Shown: positions 13,384-21,803 of the stretch, one piece after another
Numbering within the stretch: the first letter of the stretch is position 1
How the letters are laid out: each line of letters opens with the position of its first letter
From: an uncultured Sulfuricurvum sp.
Lineage (GTDB): Bacteria > Campylobacterota > Campylobacteria > Campylobacterales > Sulfurimonadaceae
Direction of reading: 5' to 3'
Assembly (NCBI RefSeq): GCF_937936435.1
Contig: NZ_CALDDG010000026.1
Span: 1-24,928 of the forward strand
DNA: 24,928 nucleotides
Translations under genes and position numbers: made by a program
Notes under the pieces: model-generated
Databases searched by the model: none
What the model was told of the DNA's origin: nothing
Seen by the model: the letters and a program-made list of their open reading frames with translations, nothing else

Positions 13384-16106
13384 TATGATTCCTGTTTTTT
13401 CAGTAACATCATACTGACAAGGAAAATGACAACTAAAATAATCGCCATAGCCATAAAATCACGATACAAATCTTCAAATGCAAGAGATTTGATAAAGATT
13501 CCGCGGCTGATATTAATAAAGTACGTCGCGGGAAAAATATATCCGACGAAAGCTCCTACCCCTTCCAGAGATGAAACCGGATCTTTCAATCCCGAAAAAT
13601 TGACCGTCGGCAAAAGTGTAAATATCGCCGTCCCGGCGAGTGCAGCGATCTGCGTTTTCATAAACGAAGACATCAAAAATCCGATCCCTGTCGTGATTGT
13701 CACATATAACAGCGCTCCCAGACTCAGTGTAAGCAGGCTTCCTTTCGGATAAACGCCGAAGACACTGACCGCCAGAACAAGCAAAATCAAAAATCCGACC
13801 ATACTGATGACAATGTACGGAAGCTGTTTACCGACTAAAAACTCCAACCGTGTTACCGGAGTCGCGTAAAAATTGGTGATCGATCCCAGCTCTTTTTCAC
13901 GTACGACGCTCAGAGCCATCAAAATCGACGGAATAAAGATCAAAAGCATCGGCAATACGGCGGGAACCATCGCATAGATACTTTTAAAATCTTGATTGTA
14001 CCGATAGCGCATTTGGATATTTACCGGGGATATATCCGGCACGTATCCCAGCGTATCGCGTGCGAGTTGACAGATATACTCCAAATGCATTCCCTGAATA
14101 TATCCGCGTATCGTCTCTGCGCGAAACGGCATGGCACCATCCACCCATGCGGCGATTTCCGTATAGCGCCCTTTTTTCATATCTTCGCCAAATCCCGGTG
14201 GTATAACCAAAGCTACCGAAAGTTCTCCCGATTTCATCCTGTGATCGAGTTCTTGCAGCGAATGGAGCGGGGAATGTTCGACGAAATAGCGCGAACCTGC
14301 CAGATTTTGAGTGTATTGACGGCTTTGGGGTGTACCGTCTTGGTCCAATACGGCAAAACGGAGGTCCTCAACGTCCATCGTGATGCCGAAACCCAAAATC
14401 AGCATCAAGATTCCGGTCCCCAACAGTGCAAATACGAGACGAACCGGATCGCGGATAAGTTCCAGCGATTCACGGTAGGCATATCCGAAAAGACGTAACG
14501 GGCTGAAAAATCGATTCGTATGGGATTCGTTGACAGCTCTTAGCGGAGCATCATTCGAGTGTTCAGACGGCGGGTTAAGCTCTTGTACATCTTCGAGGTA
14601 ATCGATAAAGGCATCTTCGAGCGTCTCTTTGCCACGGGAACGGATCAAAGCTTCCGGAGTATCGCTGGCGAGTACTTTTCCCTGATGCATTAGAGAAATC
14701 CGGTCACACCGTTCCCCCTCGTTCATAAAATGGGTCGAAACAAAAATAGTCACACCGTCGTTTCTGGACAAATCGATCAGCAGTTCCCAAAAACTGTCTC
14801 GCGAAACGGGATCGACACCCGATGTCGGCTCATCGAGAATCAGCATTTCGGGTTTATGGATAACGGCAACGGCGAGGGATAGACGCTGACGAATCCCCAA
14901 AGGAAGATCGGCGGCATCCACCTCTTTATATTCCTCCAGATCGAAACGTGTCAGCATCTGCTGAATTCTCCGTTCGATCTGCTCGGCGGGAATATGAAAA
15001 AGTTGGGCGTGTAAAAGTAAATTCTGGTAAACGCTAAGCTCGGAATAAAGAGAAAATGCCTGCGTCATGTAGCCCACGCGTTTGCGTGTTTCTATATCGT
15101 TGGCTTTTGTCTCTTCTCCAAAAAGCCATGCCTTCCCTTCGCTCGGAGAGAGCAATCCCGTCAACATCTTCATCGTTGTTGTTTTTCCGCAGCCGTTCGA
15201 ACCTAAAAATCCGAATATCTCTCCTTTTTGAATCGAAAAACTGACATGGTCGACAGCGGTAAAGTTGCCAAATTTCATTGTCAGCTCTTGCGCAATGATT
15301 GCAGGGCGTTCATCAGCATCGGCTGCACGCGGCGGAACGATCAACCGATGGTGCCCACGCTGCTTTTCGGGAGGAAGCAGACGGATAAAGGCGGTATCAA
15401 GGTCGTCAGAACCTGTTTGGGTCATAATGTCTCTAGGGGATCCTTCCGAGAGAATTTTGCCATCGTCCATAGCGATCAGCCAATCGAAACGCTCGGCCTC
15501 CTCCATATATGCCGTAGCAACCATGACGCTCATCCCTTCTCCGCGCTTTCGGAGTCGGTCGATCAGCTCCCAAAATTGACGCCGTGAAAGTGGATCGACT
15601 CCGGTCGTCGGTTCGTCCAGAATCAACAAATCGGGATCATGGATCAGAGCACAGCACAATCCCAGTTTTTGCTTCATTCCCCCTGATAATTGTCCGGCCG
15701 GACGATCTTTAAAAGGGGCCAAACCGGTACTTTCGAGCAGCTCGGCGATTCGGATACTCCGTTCATCACCGCTTTGCCCGAACAGCCGTCCGAAAAAATC
15801 GACGTTTTCGTATACGGAGAGAGACATATAAAGATTCTTGCCGAGCCCTTGGGGCATATAAGCGATCCGAGGACATACTTTTTCCCGGTATTTGCGTTCC
15901 GCTATATTTCCGCCGAATACCTCGATAGATCCCTGCTGAATGATCCGGACTCCCGATATCAATGCCAAAAGAGTCGATTTGCCGACACCGTCAGGTCCGA
16001 TAAATCCGACCATACACCCTGCGGGGATATTTACCGACGCGTTATCGACGGCTACGGTATTCCCGTAACGGTGCGTAATCTCTTTTAGCGAAGCGACCGT
16101 ATTCAT
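13383..16106 (-). CDS. rbbA: RbbA-like ABC protein: two ATPase domains fused to an ABC-2 permease
   Basis: A 907-residue fusion, close to the length of E. coli RbbA. Domain 1 has Walker A GPDGVGKST (37-45), signature LSGGM (140-144) and LILDEPTTGVD. Domain 2 has Walker A GSNGCGKTT (302-310), the altered signature LPLGIRQ (401-407) and LILDEPTSGVD. Residues ~555-905 form an ABC-2 permease with a large periplasmic loop after its first helix. GPDGVGKST and LPLGIRQ are typical of the RbbA branch. It overlaps the HlyD-type gene by ATGA and the YhhJ-like gene by TAATG, matching yhiI-rbbA-yhhJ order. RbbA was first described as ribosome-associated, but this context (adaptor, TolC-like channel, TetR) points to efflux across both membranes. 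The substrate is unknown. Confidence 0.9.
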   Translation of the reverse strand: MNTVASLKEITHRYGNTVAVDNASVNIPAGCMVGFIGPDGVGKSTLLALISGVRIIQQGSIEVFGGNIAERKYREKVCPRIAYMPQGLGKNLYMSLSVYENVDFFGRLFGQSGDERSIRIAELLESTGLAPFKDRPAGQLSGGMKQKLGLCCALIHDPDLLILDEPTTGVDPLSRRQFWELIDRLRKRGEGMSVMVATAYMEEAERFDWLIAMDDGKILSEGSPRDIMTQTGSDDLDTAFIRLLPPEKQRGHHRLIVPPRAADADERPAIIAQELTMKFGNFTAVDHVSFSIQKGEIFGFLGSNGCGKTTTMKMLTGLLSPSEGKAWLFGEETKANDIETRKRVGYMTQAFSLYSELSVYQNLLLHAQLFHIPAEQIERRIQQMLTRFDLEEYKEVDAADLPLGIRQRLSLAVAVIHKPEMLILDEPTSGVDPVSRDSFWELLIDLSRNDGVTIFVSTHFMNEGERCDRISLMHQGKVLASDTPEALIRSRGKETLEDAFIDYLEDVQELNPPSEHSNDAPLRAVNESHTNRFFSPLRLFGYAYRESLELIRDPVRLVFALLGTGILMLILGFGITMDVEDLRFAVLDQDGTPQSRQYTQNLAGSRYFVEHSPLHSLQELDHRMKSGELSVALVIPPGFGEDMKKGRYTEIAAWVDGAMPFRAETIRGYIQGMHLEYICQLARDTLGYVPDISPVNIQMRYRYNQDFKSIYAMVPAVLPMLLIFIPSILMALSVVREKELGSITNFYATPVTRLEFLVGKQLPYIVISMVGFLILLVLAVSVFGVYPKGSLLTLSLGALLYVTITTGIGFLMSSFMKTQIAALAGTAIFTLLPTVNFSGLKDPVSSLEGVGAFVGYIFPATYFINISRGIFIKSLAFEDLYRDFMAMAIILVVIFLVSMMLLKKQES

Positions 16107-17104
16107 GGTGCTTTATTGAGAAGGATAGCCGAAGTTACGGCTTTAGGCCACGGTGCGTTCGGATCGAGGCGTATATAGGCGATCCCCGGCACTCCGCTGT
16201 TAATGTGAAGCTTTCCGGAACGCAGCAGATTTGGATCGATTTTAACTTTAATTCGGAACATCAGTTTTTCGCGTTCGCTTTTTGTTTCGATCTCTTTTGG
16301 AGTAAACTGGGCATCCGGAGAGACGAAAGAGACTTTAGCGGCAATTGCCGAATTCGGAAGGGCATCTAGCAATATTCTCGCATCGCTTCCGACTTTAATA
16401 CGTCCGGCATACGACGTCGGGACAAAAATCGTCATATAGATATCGTTCAAATCCAAAAGCGTCGCCACTTTTCCGCCGGAACCGATCACCTCTCCCTGCT
16501 CTATAAGTTTGTAGAGGACTTGGGCGTTGATAGGCGAACGGAGGATACAGTCGTTGAGATTGCTTTGAATGGTACGGCTTTGTGCTTCTGCGGCGTTGAT
16601 AGCGGCATCTGCCGCGTAAACCTGAGTTTTGGCGGCATTTAATGCCGCTCTCATCGACTCGACGGCCGTCTCATTTTGCTGTAACTGTACCAAAGAGATA
16701 TTATTATTGATGTAAAGATTTTTAGAACGGACCAGATTTTTTTGCGAAAACGACAACTCGCTTTCATGCTGTCGTACCAAATCAAGTGCGTATTTTTTAT
16801 TTTGAATCGCTTGCTCTATCTGTGCGTGTGCTTGCGCCATACGTGCGTCGAGTTCGCCGGTGTCCAAGCGGGCTACAATTTCGCCGCTTCGGACGTATTG
16901 ACCTTCCTCGACTCCGATATATACGACACGCCCCGGGAGTTTGCTCGCAACATCCACCTCGGTTGCTTCGACTCTGCCGTTACCGAGAGCAAACGGATCG
17001 GGTAAATCCGGTTTGGAAAAATAATCAGCCGTATATTTTCCGATAATGACGAGTAGGATAACGGCAAACGTATAGCCGATCCATCTAAAAATGTTGCGAT
17101 TCAT
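16103..17104 (-). CDS. HlyD-family periplasmic adaptor, YhiI-like
   Basis: A 333-residue membrane-fusion protein with an N-terminal anchor helix (residues ~9-28). The first lipoyl half follows (GRVEATEVDVASKLPGRVVY and EEGQYVRSGEIVARLD), then a coiled-coil hairpin of about 110 residues rich in Ala, Gln and Glu. The second lipoyl half (DCILRSPINAQVLYKLIEQGEVI) and a beta-barrel domain complete it. It should bridge the ABC permeases and the TolC-like channel. It overlaps the TolC-like gene upstream (TAATG) and the RbbA-like gene downstream (ATGA), so the three are translated together. No internal lipoylation or enzyme function is expected. The substrate is unknown. Confidence 0.92.
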   Translation of the reverse strand: MNRNIFRWIGYTFAVILLVIIGKYTADYFSKPDLPDPFALGNGRVEATEVDVASKLPGRVVYIGVEEGQYVRSGEIVARLDTGELDARMAQAHAQIEQAIQNKKYALDLVRQHESELSFSQKNLVRSKNLYINNNISLVQLQQNETAVESMRAALNAAKTQVYAADAAINAAEAQSRTIQSNLNDCILRSPINAQVLYKLIEQGEVIGSGGKVATLLDLNDIYMTIFVPTSYAGRIKVGSDARILLDALPNSAIAAKVSFVSPDAQFTPKEIETKSEREKLMFRIKVKIDPNLLRSGKLHINSGVPGIAYIRLDPNAPWPKAVTSAILLNKAP

Positions 17105-19476
17105 TATTCATTTCCTTGTCGATTTTGATTTTCTCTCTTTGAAGTATCGGGATGGAGGGCAAATGCTCTCATCCGGCTTACTAAACTCGTCGGTTTTGTA
17201 TCATCCAACAGCAAATCAAAATTACTGATATCACGTTGAAGCTGAAGCGTATCGATCAAAAATCGATAACGCGTGGTGGTAGCCGATTGCTCTGCAACCA
17301 GGGCATTGTTTTGGGCCGTCAGTAAATCACTGACAGAGCGTGTTCCCTGCGCATAATTTTCTCTGACGATATTAAAACTTTTGCGGGCTGCAGCAGCCGA
17401 TTCCGCGGCGAGGGCGATGGAGGGATAACTCGCACCGATAGTATGCAAATCGCTTCGTATCCGCTGCTCGATTGCTAGTTTGGTATCGCTATAGCGGATC
17501 TGTGTCTGTTGCAGATTGAGCCGTGCGCGTGAACTTCTGGCACTTCGTCCTCCCCCTTCGTATAACGGAAGAGACAGTTTGACTCCCGCCTGCCAATCGG
17601 TTTTGTCTTCGAGCGAAATTCCCGCAGATTTATTCCGTGTTTCGTCAAATACACGCGATGCTTCCGCCGCCACGACTACATCCGGAGAATAGTAGGCTCT
17701 CTCTTCGGACAATAGCTGCCGTTTTTGCGCCGACAGTTGTGCCGACAATTGGCGTAATTCGCCGGATCGGAAGAGACCTTCGTCCACGAGAAATTTTTCG
17801 ACGGCGTTATAACGGTTTTCATCGGTTACCATTTCCAAAACGGCATCGAGATTTTTTCGAATAGCCGGATCATCCATCGAAACGGAATCCACTGCAAATC
17901 GATCCCCGATATTTCGATTTAGAATACGGTTCAGAGCATCTTTAGCCTTATCGATTTCGGCTTTGGCGTACAATACGTTCTGTCGTGCGGCGGCAATCGC
18001 ACTTTCCCAATAATAAACATCCGACATATCGGTCGTTCCTGCCTCTACCCTTCCTTTTGCCAGTTCGAGATTGTTTCGGGTCAAAGAAAGGTTATCTGTT
18101 TGAATCCGATACTGCGTTTGGGCAACGAGCATATTCAAAAACATCGTCGATGCCTGCTTGATAACTTCCAGTTCCAAGGTTCGCTGTTGTTCTTCCACTG
18201 CGATATGAAGCTCTTTTTGGATTTCGAGATTTGCGAGTGCTTTTTCCGAAAATAATATCTGCTGCACTTTCAAAGCGCCTGAAGCACTTTTTTCGGCATA
18301 GAAGCCGTTTTCGACATACACGTTGTCGCGATTGAGCTGACTGTAACTCAGCTCACCGCTGATATGAGGAAAAAGGACCGAGCGCACTTCGGCGACATTC
18401 TCCAGATTCGATTCGACCCCAAGCTGACCGGCAATGATGCCAAGATTAGCGTGTATCGCTTCTTTGGCAACGGTGTCAAAGGTGAGTTTCGGCTCTTTTT
18501 CTTCCTCGGAATTGATGACTACGGCATTTTCCAGCACCTTATATTGTGGGAAAATACCGATCGAACGCGCCGTCGCCATGTTGATATACAAAGAGCGCTT
18601 TTGCGCAAACACAACAGGTTGTTTTTCCGCTTTGTCGCCCCGCATTACGGCAAGCATGTTTAATGCGGTACTCCGCGCTCTTTTCACGGTATCGGACGAA
18701 CGTGTTTGAGAGAGAAGTATTCCCTCCTTCACCCGGCTGCTTTCTCCCAAAGCATACGTCGGCAACTTCCGTTCGATCAATCCGGCATATAGGATTCTTT
18801 TGTCTTTCTCGGTGAGTCGTGGCAGCGGTGCAAGCATAACCGCATCGGTATTCGGAGGTATTTTGGAAACCAAGTGATCATCGGATTGTACGACGGTTAG
18901 AAAAGATAATTCCACCCCGTCTTGCCGAGATTGCCGGATCGCCTGTTCGGTCGTTTTTGAAAATAATCGATATTGCGATTCATCCGCCAGTATGAGGAGA
19001 TGACGAAAAGGTACGATGCGTTGAAAAGTGCGTATCTCATCTTGCAACGTCGATTCATCGGTTAAATAATTTAGATTTTTAATGGAACTGAAATTTCCGC
19101 TTTGCGTCAAACCCGACAAGGTGACATTGTAGATGAACGGAGCAAAGGTCGGTTTTCGCAAACTGTTTTTACTCAAGGCGAGCTGGCTCGATATACCTCC
19201 GATCAACAATACCATATCCACGTCCGGATCGTTTTCCAGCATGTCGATTTGCCGCTTGGTAGCATCTACCGAAAAATTTCCGCTGAGCTGTTTGTTTTGG
19301 GGAAATCGGAGGACAAACTCCCCTTCAGTCACTTTGGCGAGTTCGGAGACAAACGTGTCCCGCTGAGCCATCCATTCGGGATTCGAGCCGTCGGTTAACG
19401 TTCCGATACGTATCAGCGATTGTGCGGACAACAGTGAGAAATAGCCTAAAAGCAAAACAACGGCAACGTTTTTCAT
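17104..19476 (-). CDS. TolC-like outer-membrane channel with N-terminal binding-protein-like domain
   Basis: At 790 residues this is far longer than the usual 420-490 of TolC proteins. After a signal peptide (ending LLSAQ) residues ~20-315 look like a periplasmic binding protein of the ABC-substrate-binding type. They show an alternating beta/alpha pattern with IRIGTLTDGSNPEW, DVDMVLLIGGISSQ, FRHLLILADESQYR and TDAVMLAPLPRLTEKDK. Residues ~335-770 are a TolC-type pair of helix-rich repeats (NLGIIAGQLGVESN, LELAKGRVEAGTTDMSDVYY, LSLPLYEGGGRSAR, VRENYAQGTRSVSDLLTAQN). The ATG has AAAGGA six bases before it and lies 16 bases after the TetR gene. The extra domain may sense or capture the exported compound in the periplasm, or steer assembly with the adaptor. 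The TolC call is firm; the N-terminal domain is a fold-level judgement. Confidence 0.85.
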   Translation of the reverse strand: MKNVAVVLLLGYFSLLSAQSLIRIGTLTDGSNPEWMAQRDTFVSELAKVTEGEFVLRFPQNKQLSGNFSVDATKRQIDMLENDPDVDMVLLIGGISSQLALSKNSLRKPTFAPFIYNVTLSGLTQSGNFSSIKNLNYLTDESTLQDEIRTFQRIVPFRHLLILADESQYRLFSKTTEQAIRQSRQDGVELSFLTVVQSDDHLVSKIPPNTDAVMLAPLPRLTEKDKRILYAGLIERKLPTYALGESSRVKEGILLSQTRSSDTVKRARSTALNMLAVMRGDKAEKQPVVFAQKRSLYINMATARSIGIFPQYKVLENAVVINSEEEKEPKLTFDTVAKEAIHANLGIIAGQLGVESNLENVAEVRSVLFPHISGELSYSQLNRDNVYVENGFYAEKSASGALKVQQILFSEKALANLEIQKELHIAVEEQQRTLELEVIKQASTMFLNMLVAQTQYRIQTDNLSLTRNNLELAKGRVEAGTTDMSDVYYWESAIAAARQNVLYAKAEIDKAKDALNRILNRNIGDRFAVDSVSMDDPAIRKNLDAVLEMVTDENRYNAVEKFLVDEGLFRSGELRQLSAQLSAQKRQLLSEERAYYSPDVVVAAEASRVFDETRNKSAGISLEDKTDWQAGVKLSLPLYEGGGRSARSSRARLNLQQTQIRYSDTKLAIEQRIRSDLHTIGASYPSIALAAESAAAARKSFNIVRENYAQGTRSVSDLLTAQNNALVAEQSATTTRYRFLIDTLQLQRDISNFDLLLDDTKPTSLVSRMRAFALHPDTSKRENQNRQGNE

Positions 19477-19492
19477 ATTTGTCCTTTTTGGG

Positions 19493-20077
19493 TTAATCCG
19501 TCTCTATCGCACGTAAAAAACATTCGACCGTTTTTTCCGTACGGGCCATAAGATCGCCGCCCGCAATCATCCAATGTTTAATGATGCCGAACGATAGACC
19601 GTCAAACAAAAAAACCATTTCAAGCGGGTCTTTATCCGTCCGAATTGTTTTTGACAACGGCTCCATAATGTGCTGTGCGATGTATCGGTGCATGTACATC
19701 ATAGGATCATCCTCGTCTGTTGAGAGGGTTAAATAAAACGTCGGATCGCTAAAGTTTTCTTTGATTGCATTTCTGTTTTTTATAATAGCTGAAAATTTGA
19801 TTTCGGTAATAATCATCAGCATCTCTTTGGGATCGGAGCAATCGCTGATTTTTTCTTCCATAATTTCGATGTAATACTCTATCTGCCCGAGAATATAATT
19901 ATGGTATATCCCCTCTTTAGAACCAAACATCGTGTATATCGCCCCTACAGAGACTCCTGTATTTTTGGCGAGATCGGCAATTTTCATATTTTCATATCCG
20001 TCACGAATAAAAAGATTTGTCGCTTCTTCGAGCAGTACTTCACGTTTCAGTTCCTGCATCTTCCGTTTAAATGACAT
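19493..20077 (-). CDS. TetR-family regulator of the efflux operon
   Basis: A 194-residue protein with a TetR helix-turn-helix at residues ~14-60 (EEATNLFIRDGYENMKIADL, then GVSVGAIYTMFGSKEGIYHN) and an all-helical C-terminal ligand domain. The ATG is preceded by AAGGGGA. It is the first gene of the efflux operon, 16 bases before the TolC-like gene. Its promoter carries an inverted repeat that overlaps the -35, so it very probably represses its own operon until an efflux substrate binds. The ligand is unknown. Confidence 0.92.
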   Translation of the reverse strand: MSFKRKMQELKREVLLEEATNLFIRDGYENMKIADLAKNTGVSVGAIYTMFGSKEGIYHNYILGQIEYYIEIMEEKISDCSDPKEMLMIITEIKFSAIIKNRNAIKENFSDPTFYLTLSTDEDDPMMYMHRYIAQHIMEPLSKTIRTDKDPLEMVFLFDGLSFGIIKHWMIAGGDLMARTEKTVECFLRAIETD

Positions 20078-20109
20078 TATTCCCCTTTTCCCTCATCATA
20101 ATGTCACTA

Positions 20110-20138
20110 ATTATGCGCTACATTTACTTAAATGTAAA
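20110..20138 (-). promoter_or_regulatory. Promoter of the TetR-efflux operon
   Basis: TTTACA (20133-20138), 17 bases and CATAAT (20110-20115) on the minus strand, with a start expected near 20103, 26 bases before the TetR ATG. Confidence 0.65.
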
Positions 20139-20139
20139 T
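20120..20139. promoter_or_regulatory. Candidate TetR operator
   Basis: ACATTTACTTAAATGT (20120-20135) has perfect 7-base arms around two bases. An overlapping repeat ATTTAC-N6-GTAAAT covers 20122-20139. It lies across the -35 and spacer of the promoter, where bound repressor would block RNA polymerase. Confidence 0.6.
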
Positions 20140-20162
20140 TTAACTCTTTTTATGAATTAAGT

Positions 20163-20190
20163 TCTTATTAATATTAATAAGAGCTATAAT
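20163..20190 (+). promoter_or_regulatory. Promoter of the HD-GYP/phospholipase operon with 20-bp palindrome
   Basis: A perfect TATAAT (20185-20190) lies 31 bases before the ATG at 20222. Just upstream TCTTATTAATATTAATAAGA (20163-20182) is a perfect 20-bp palindrome filling the spacer, and no good -35 exists. This suggests a dimeric regulator binding there, either a repressor or an activator that replaces the -35. Confidence 0.55.
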
Positions 20191-20221
20191 TTCGAATACA
20201 TACACATAAAAAAGGTTGAAT

Positions 20222-20515
20222 ATGGATCAATTGACAATCCAATACATGAACGGTAATGAAGAAAAATATCAAATAGTTCACAAACAGCATATCGATAAAG
20301 CTATGCGTATGCAATATTTTAAACAAGTGATTGAAAACAATATGCTAAAACTGATTATAGACGATGAACAGATTCAGCTGATTCCGCTAAGCCAGATTCG
20401 GAAAATAATCATTAAACCGCATGTGACACCGCATTCTTCCGAAGAGTTGGTGACAGGTTTTTTAAATGTCACCGTAGAAAAAAGTCCGTTTGCATCTTAC
20501 CATGATCTTCAATGA
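20222..20515 (+). CDS. Unknown 97-residue protein
   Basis: I do not recognise a family. The protein is soluble, without signal peptide or membrane helix, and seems to alternate beta strands and short helices (LTIQYMNGNEEKYQIV, MLKLIIDDEQIQLIPLSQIR, KIIIKPH). This looks like a small beta-rich domain, perhaps for binding a ligand or protein. I chose the ATG at 20222, six bases after AAGG, over a TTG at 20216. Its 3' end overlaps the start of the HD-GYP gene, so the two products probably act together. It is the first gene of a three-gene operon with an unusual palindromic promoter. Confidence 0.65.
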   Translation: MDQLTIQYMNGNEEKYQIVHKQHIDKAMRMQYFKQVIENNMLKLIIDDEQIQLIPLSQIRKIIIKPHVTPHSSEELVTGFLNVTVEKSPFASYHDLQ

Positions 20516-21803
20516 TGCATTCATAAACCGCCCTATTCTCAAATTTTTTGCGCGGATTTTTTTTATTCTCGTCCTGGTTTTGATAATAGGATTCGCCGCT
20601 GTATATTATTATCTCGAACAACAAAACGGCAAATATATTTCGCATCAAATCGAATTGTCACAAAAAGAGTTAGCCGGCGCGTTAACCTACAGCAATTTAA
20701 ACGCAAACGAAAAGTTGAAAGGGTATTTTGAACACTCTCGGCATCAAATCGTTGCTAGCAATATACTTAAATTAGAACTCAGAGACCAAAATCAAACCGT
20801 AATTATTGAATATGAAAAAAAAGTGGTTCCCAAACACGCTCAATATGTTTTTCAGACAATACTCCTCCCTCCATCCAAATCTCTGGATTATGTCATGATT
20901 CCATACGGAGACAATCATTTCACTCTTGTCTATATCAAAAAAATAGCGAGTGGTGACCGCTACTATACAATTAAAATGATCGTTATGCTCCCCTCCGATA
21001 CAATATCCGTTATGCGCGATACGATGAGAAAAATAATTATCGCCGTATCTCTCATCCTGCTATTAGTAGTCATCGGAATCTTTCCTATTATCTATCAGCA
21101 ATATGCCCAAATCAACAAAGAAAAAATGAAGTTGGTGCAGAGCAATTTTGAAACCCTCAAGACACTCGGAAACGCCGTTGCGCTTCGTGACAGCGACACA
21201 TACGAACATAACTATAGAGTCACGTATTACACCATAAAGCTTGCACAAGCGTTAAATGTTCCTTCGGAACATATTCCTTCCCTGATCAAAGGGGCGTTCT
21301 TACACGATATCGGAAAAATCGGTATATCCGATACGCTCCTTTTAAAACCTTCTAAGCTAAATGCCGATGAATTCACATCGATACAAAAACATGTCGTATT
21401 CGGCCTTAAAATGATTGATTCGATCGATTGGCTGGATGATGCCAAAACCATAATCGGATGTCATCACGAACGCTATGACGGAAAAGGCTATCCCCGTCAT
21501 TTAGCCGGAGAAGAGATCCCATACAGTGCACGTATATTTGCCGTCGTAGACGTATTTGACGCCCTCACGTCCAAACGTCCGTATAAATTCGCAATAAACC
21601 TTGATGAAAGTCTGGCAATATTGAGAGAAGAGTCCGGTACACACTTCGATCCTAACATCGTAGATGTATTTTGTGATATTGCCCGTTCGCTCTACGATGA
21701 TGTCCACAATCTTGATATCCTCTCATTCGAAGCACTGCTGTTACAATCAGGAGAACCCTATATTCCCTACGGTGAATCTATTATAACGAAAGGAATCGGA
21801 TGA
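20502..21803 (+). CDS. Membrane HD-GYP phosphodiesterase (cyclic-di-GMP hydrolysis)
   Basis: A 433-residue protein with a helix at residues ~15-38, a periplasmic sensor region of about 135 residues with no family I recognise, and a second helix at ~178-200. A short linker leads to a complete HD-GYP domain (~215-400). Active-site motifs are intact: HNYRVTYY near 234, HDIGKIG, HHERYDGKGYP, and DVFDALTSKRPYK. It should hydrolyse cyclic-di-GMP in the cytoplasm in response to a periplasmic signal. The start is ambiguous: ATG at 20502 and ATG at 20490 are in frame, both inside the preceding gene, and neither has a strong ribosome site, so coupling is likely. It overlaps the phospholipase gene by ATGA. 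Confidence 0.92.
   Translation: MIFNDAFINRPILKFFARIFFILVLVLIIGFAAVYYYLEQQNGKYISHQIELSQKELAGALTYSNLNANEKLKGYFEHSRHQIVASNILKLELRDQNQTVIIEYEKKVVPKHAQYVFQTILLPPSKSLDYVMIPYGDNHFTLVYIKKIASGDRYYTIKMIVMLPSDTISVMRDTMRKIIIAVSLILLLVVIGIFPIIYQQYAQINKEKMKLVQSNFETLKTLGNAVALRDSDTYEHNYRVTYYTIKLAQALNVPSEHIPSLIKGAFLHDIGKIGISDTLLLKPSKLNADEFTSIQKHVVFGLKMIDSIDWLDDAKTIIGCHHERYDGKGYPRHLAGEEIPYSARIFAVVDVFDALTSKRPYKFAINLDESLAILREESGTHFDPNIVDVFCDIARSLYDDVHNLDILSFEALLLQSGEPYIPYGESIITKGIG

Noticed and set aside
12919..13752. Plus-strand open frame of 277 residues opposite the two ABC permease genes
   Set aside because: It spans the junction of two clear minus-strand genes, has no ribosome site or recognisable domain, and is Arg/Ile-rich as expected for antisense translation.
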